Source of the DNA: Epiperipatus broadwayi
Lineage: Eukaryota > Onychophora > Udeonychophora > Euonychophora > Peripatidae
Direction of reading: 5' to 3'
Length of the DNA stretch: 64,000 nucleotides
NCBI GenBank assembly: GCA_028023455.1
Contig: JAQFVV010006312.1
Coordinates: forward strand, 3,486,835 to 3,550,834
A program made the translations under genes and the position numbers. The notes beneath the pieces are model-generated. The model searched no databases. It saw only the letters and a list, made by a program, of their open reading frames with translations, and had not been told where the DNA came from. This document shows positions 61,511 through 64,000 of the stretch, in pieces. Every line of letters begins with the position of its first letter. Within the stretch, counting starts at the first letter, position 1.

Positions 61511-61536
61511 ATATATATATATATATATATATATAA
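61511..61536. repeat. (AT)n tract
   Basis: AT run directly after the right PLE arm (GAACCCGCAAAGT). Confidence 0.93.
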
Positions 61537-61652
61537 GGGTAATTGGAAAGTTAAAGTAAATTAAGTGTGCCTACTATTGTTGGAGTGGTGATTCAACTGC
61601 AATGAATAATAACAAAATTACTTCTTTTCATTTATAAGTAATTGTAAGGGCC

Positions 61653-62634
61653 TTAATCTTTTCCTTGAAAAGTTTTTTTTTTAATTTTCATTGTCTGAGT
61701 GAATTAATGTTTTATAACTTTTGATTGGTCAATTAACAAATTCAGCCATAAAGATATATTCATCTTTTAATATTGTATTTGTTTTAGTTTTGTTTGTAAA
61801 AAGTATATTAATATTTTGTCAGACTATGAATGTGAATGAAAGTGTTTTCAAAAATAAATTTCTATTTAGAATTATAAAAATATTTTATAGCAGAGAATCT
61901 CAAAAAAACGTTTTCTAACCTATCAGAAAATGTTGAGTACATCACTGGCTTTTTTTTTTCAATTTATATTCCTGTAAAAGTAAATAATTTTTTATTAAAA
62001 TCTTACTATTTTTCTAAAATAATTTATATTTTCAGCATATTATACCAAAATACATTATAATTTGTAAATAAATGCCAACAAAATACTCTAAATTATTCAT
62101 TTCTTTTTGAAAATGAAATACAGAGCTTGGGCAATGAAAATTGTTGACAGATGTGAGAATTGTTGTTAACACAGGCTTTGTTTTCAATTTACATTCATGT
62201 AAAAGTATACAATTTTTTATTGAAATCTCACTATTTTTCTAAAATAACTATATTTTCAGCATATTTCATCAAAATAATTCATAATATTTATGAAAAATAA
62301 TAAAAAAATCATTCTAAGACATTAATTTTTCATTTTCAAAGTCAAAAAAGAAGTTGGAGTGGCGAAAATTATTGACAGTTAGTCTCCTTGGTCTTCTTTG
62401 AGCAACAACTAATCAAAATTTAGGAAAGTCTGCCTTCTTCCATTGTTCAACCATCAATGTCACTTTTATTGATTTTTTACTTGTAAAATAATTCTAGAGA
62501 GGGCAGAATTTTACAGTACTTTTTATAAGCTTTAAAATAAGTGTAAAAACAGTAATGTAGCTCAAAAATTGAAAGTTTCCAATCAACTTGAAGCTGAGAA
62601 CATCGATCCATGGATGTTTCTCAAAAAGGGTTAA
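61653..62634 (+). mobile_element. TTAA-flanked MITE, full length (982 bp)
   Basis: TTAA at 61653-61656 and 62631-62634. The left end TCTTTTCCTTGAAAAG and the right end (minus strand) CCCTTTTTGAGAAACATC match the termini of 13358-14352. It contains the same internal duplication (AAAAGTA.A.AATTTTTTAT twice, at about 61977 and 62200). Non-coding. Confidence 0.8.
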
Positions 62635-64000
62635 ACAGATTATAATAATGAAAAGCATTGGCCTTCATCCTCACTTCAATTGTAGCTCATTTAACTCTTT
62701 CATCAGATGTGATGCTCCATTTTATAAATGTTTTAATTGGTATCAGAATGCCTGGTATTTGGCTGTTTGTGATCCTAGATGTCAGCAATATTCAGTGAAA
62801 AACTAATTGAAATAAATCAACCACTAAAAACTTTATGAAAACATATTAATTGCATATATAATTCTTTTGCATATGCATTTGTATATGCTTCAGCCTTTTG
62901 GGAAAGCATGTTATTTTGCATAATTTATCATATTTTATTTATTTTTAATTTGTAAAACTAGATTAAATATTTGTTTCTTAATGAGAATGTATGTATACAT
63001 TGAGCTTAATTTTTGAAAATATTTTGTTTATATTGAAAATTAATTATTTAAAAATTTATTAATGGCAAATAAAACATGTCTACTGCTAAATTATAGATGC
63101 CCACTTCTGATATTGTCACTTTTATTTTTTATATATAACTATATGTGGATTTTTAATATTTAAAAAAAAAAATAATTTGTTTGAAAATACTTTTTATCAA
63201 AATTTGTCTTATTGATGTTTTTGTATACATATAAGCCTGAAAATTAAAAAAACAAATTTTTGTTTAATTATTTATTTCTGTTTATTATTCTTTTTCTGTA
63301 TTTACAAAGTTAATATGTAATTTTTAAGATTACTTTTCTCTTTTATTTATATTAATGTAATAAAATTAGTCACTAAGGAATTTACATCTGATGGGACCTA
63401 TCTACATTTTATAATAATGACTATTTTAAAGTATCTTTTTAGGTTTTTCCAACTGCTGTCAATATATTTTATATAATATTTTATCAAATAAAATTTCTGT
63501 CCCAAATTTAATTTTAAGTGACCCCATTTAAATTACCTGAAAATCACAACTAATATATTTCAGCATACTAAATAAAAACAAATAACTATTTTGTTTAATA
63601 CTAACAGCTTTACAAACTTTATATACTCTTATGTGCTTGGATATATATAAAAACGATAATGGATTATAGTCTAAATTCATGAACAAGGATTTAAAAATGA
63701 AAATATGATTGCAGAATCAATTGATTTCACTACTACAGTTGTAGAGACATGATTAATTGTGTATAAACCTTAGACACTTGGATTCTATAATAGTTTGAGT
63801 GACTGAAAATATTAAGATGAAGAAAAAAAGACAAAAAAGATGAAAAATCATGTTTGTATAAGAAACAGCACTTAGTCTTTAATGAATGAGCATGAACCTA
63901 TAAGACAGCTGATATTTTATTTTTATAAAAACAAGACCTATATCTTTATCAGTCCACATCATATCCTACAACCTTTTTCTAAGCTTTACAGATTTTTTTT
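62635..64000. other. AT-rich gene-free interval to the window end
   Basis: No supported gene, repeat boundary or RNA gene. A 72-codon frame at 62588-62806 starts inside the MITE end and has no recognised domain. Confidence 0.55.

Larger units (their letters stand above)
60402..61511. mobile_element. Two Penelope-like 3' ends in inverted arrangement
   Basis: The left arm (about 60402-60968, minus strand) and the right arm (about 60991-61511, plus strand) are inverted copies around a roughly 21-base spacer. GCCTAAGG / CCTTAGGC marks the centre, and the outer ends both have TTTGCGGGTTCATC. Each arm holds the end of the PLE GIY-YIG domain, the tail and the hammerhead-like motif. The left side is preceded by (TG)n, the right followed by (AT)n. 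Inverted partial copies are a known PLE habit. The right arm has frameshifts and small deletions. Confidence 0.85.

Overview
This 64-kb window is AT-rich animal (metazoan) nuclear DNA with no recognisable host gene, no rRNA or tRNA gene and no bacterial-style operon. Every coding trace belongs to a retroelement: Ty3/gypsy-type LTR elements, an RTE-type LINE and Penelope-like elements (PLEs). The lineage mix and the wording of the integrase and RTE proteins are most like those of arthropods or another invertebrate. I cannot name the species.

Layout. Positions 1-2912 hold the 3' part of a Ty3/gypsy element with an intact integrase C-terminal part (1-993) and a probable 3' LTR ending in an (AT)n tract. 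About 3210-6889 is a second, non-autonomous LTR element with a broken gag. One of its LTRs was hit by a TTAA-flanked MITE. 8955-10950 is a probable solo LTR between (AT)n tracts. 10951-17345 is gene-free and carries further MITEs and a 495-bp element with 72-bp terminal inverted repeats. 17346-25522 is a complete but dead Ty3/gypsy element: two ~1.93-kb LTRs, a PBS, and gag, protease, RT, RNase H and integrase traces full of stops. 27048-39468 is an unusual element with LTRs of about 4.5 kb around only 2.9 kb of internal DNA. That internal DNA holds an array of degenerate primer-binding-site-like repeats and a coiled-coil gag-like gene. A third copy of the giant LTR stands alone at 50313-54846. 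39485-42554 and 45135-47629 are two further LTR-like blocks that begin with hairpins and sit between (AT)n tracts. 42624-43014 is a near-complete palindrome. 44604-45118 and 60402-61511 are PLE 3' ends, the second one an inverted pair. 48.7-49.1 kb keeps a dead PLE reverse transcriptase. 58050-59083 is a 5'-truncated RTE LINE.

The most notable general pattern is that elements of at least four unrelated classes have an (AT)n dinucleotide tract exactly at one or both ends. Other points of interest are the giant LTRs, the repeated PBS-like leader, a 3'-terminal sequence block shared by otherwise different LTRs, a piggyBac-like TTAA MITE family whose pre-insertion site is visible in a paralogous repeat inside the same window, and a hammerhead-like motif in the PLE ends. 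A stretch near 30.16-30.56 kb looks like poorly resolved assembly.
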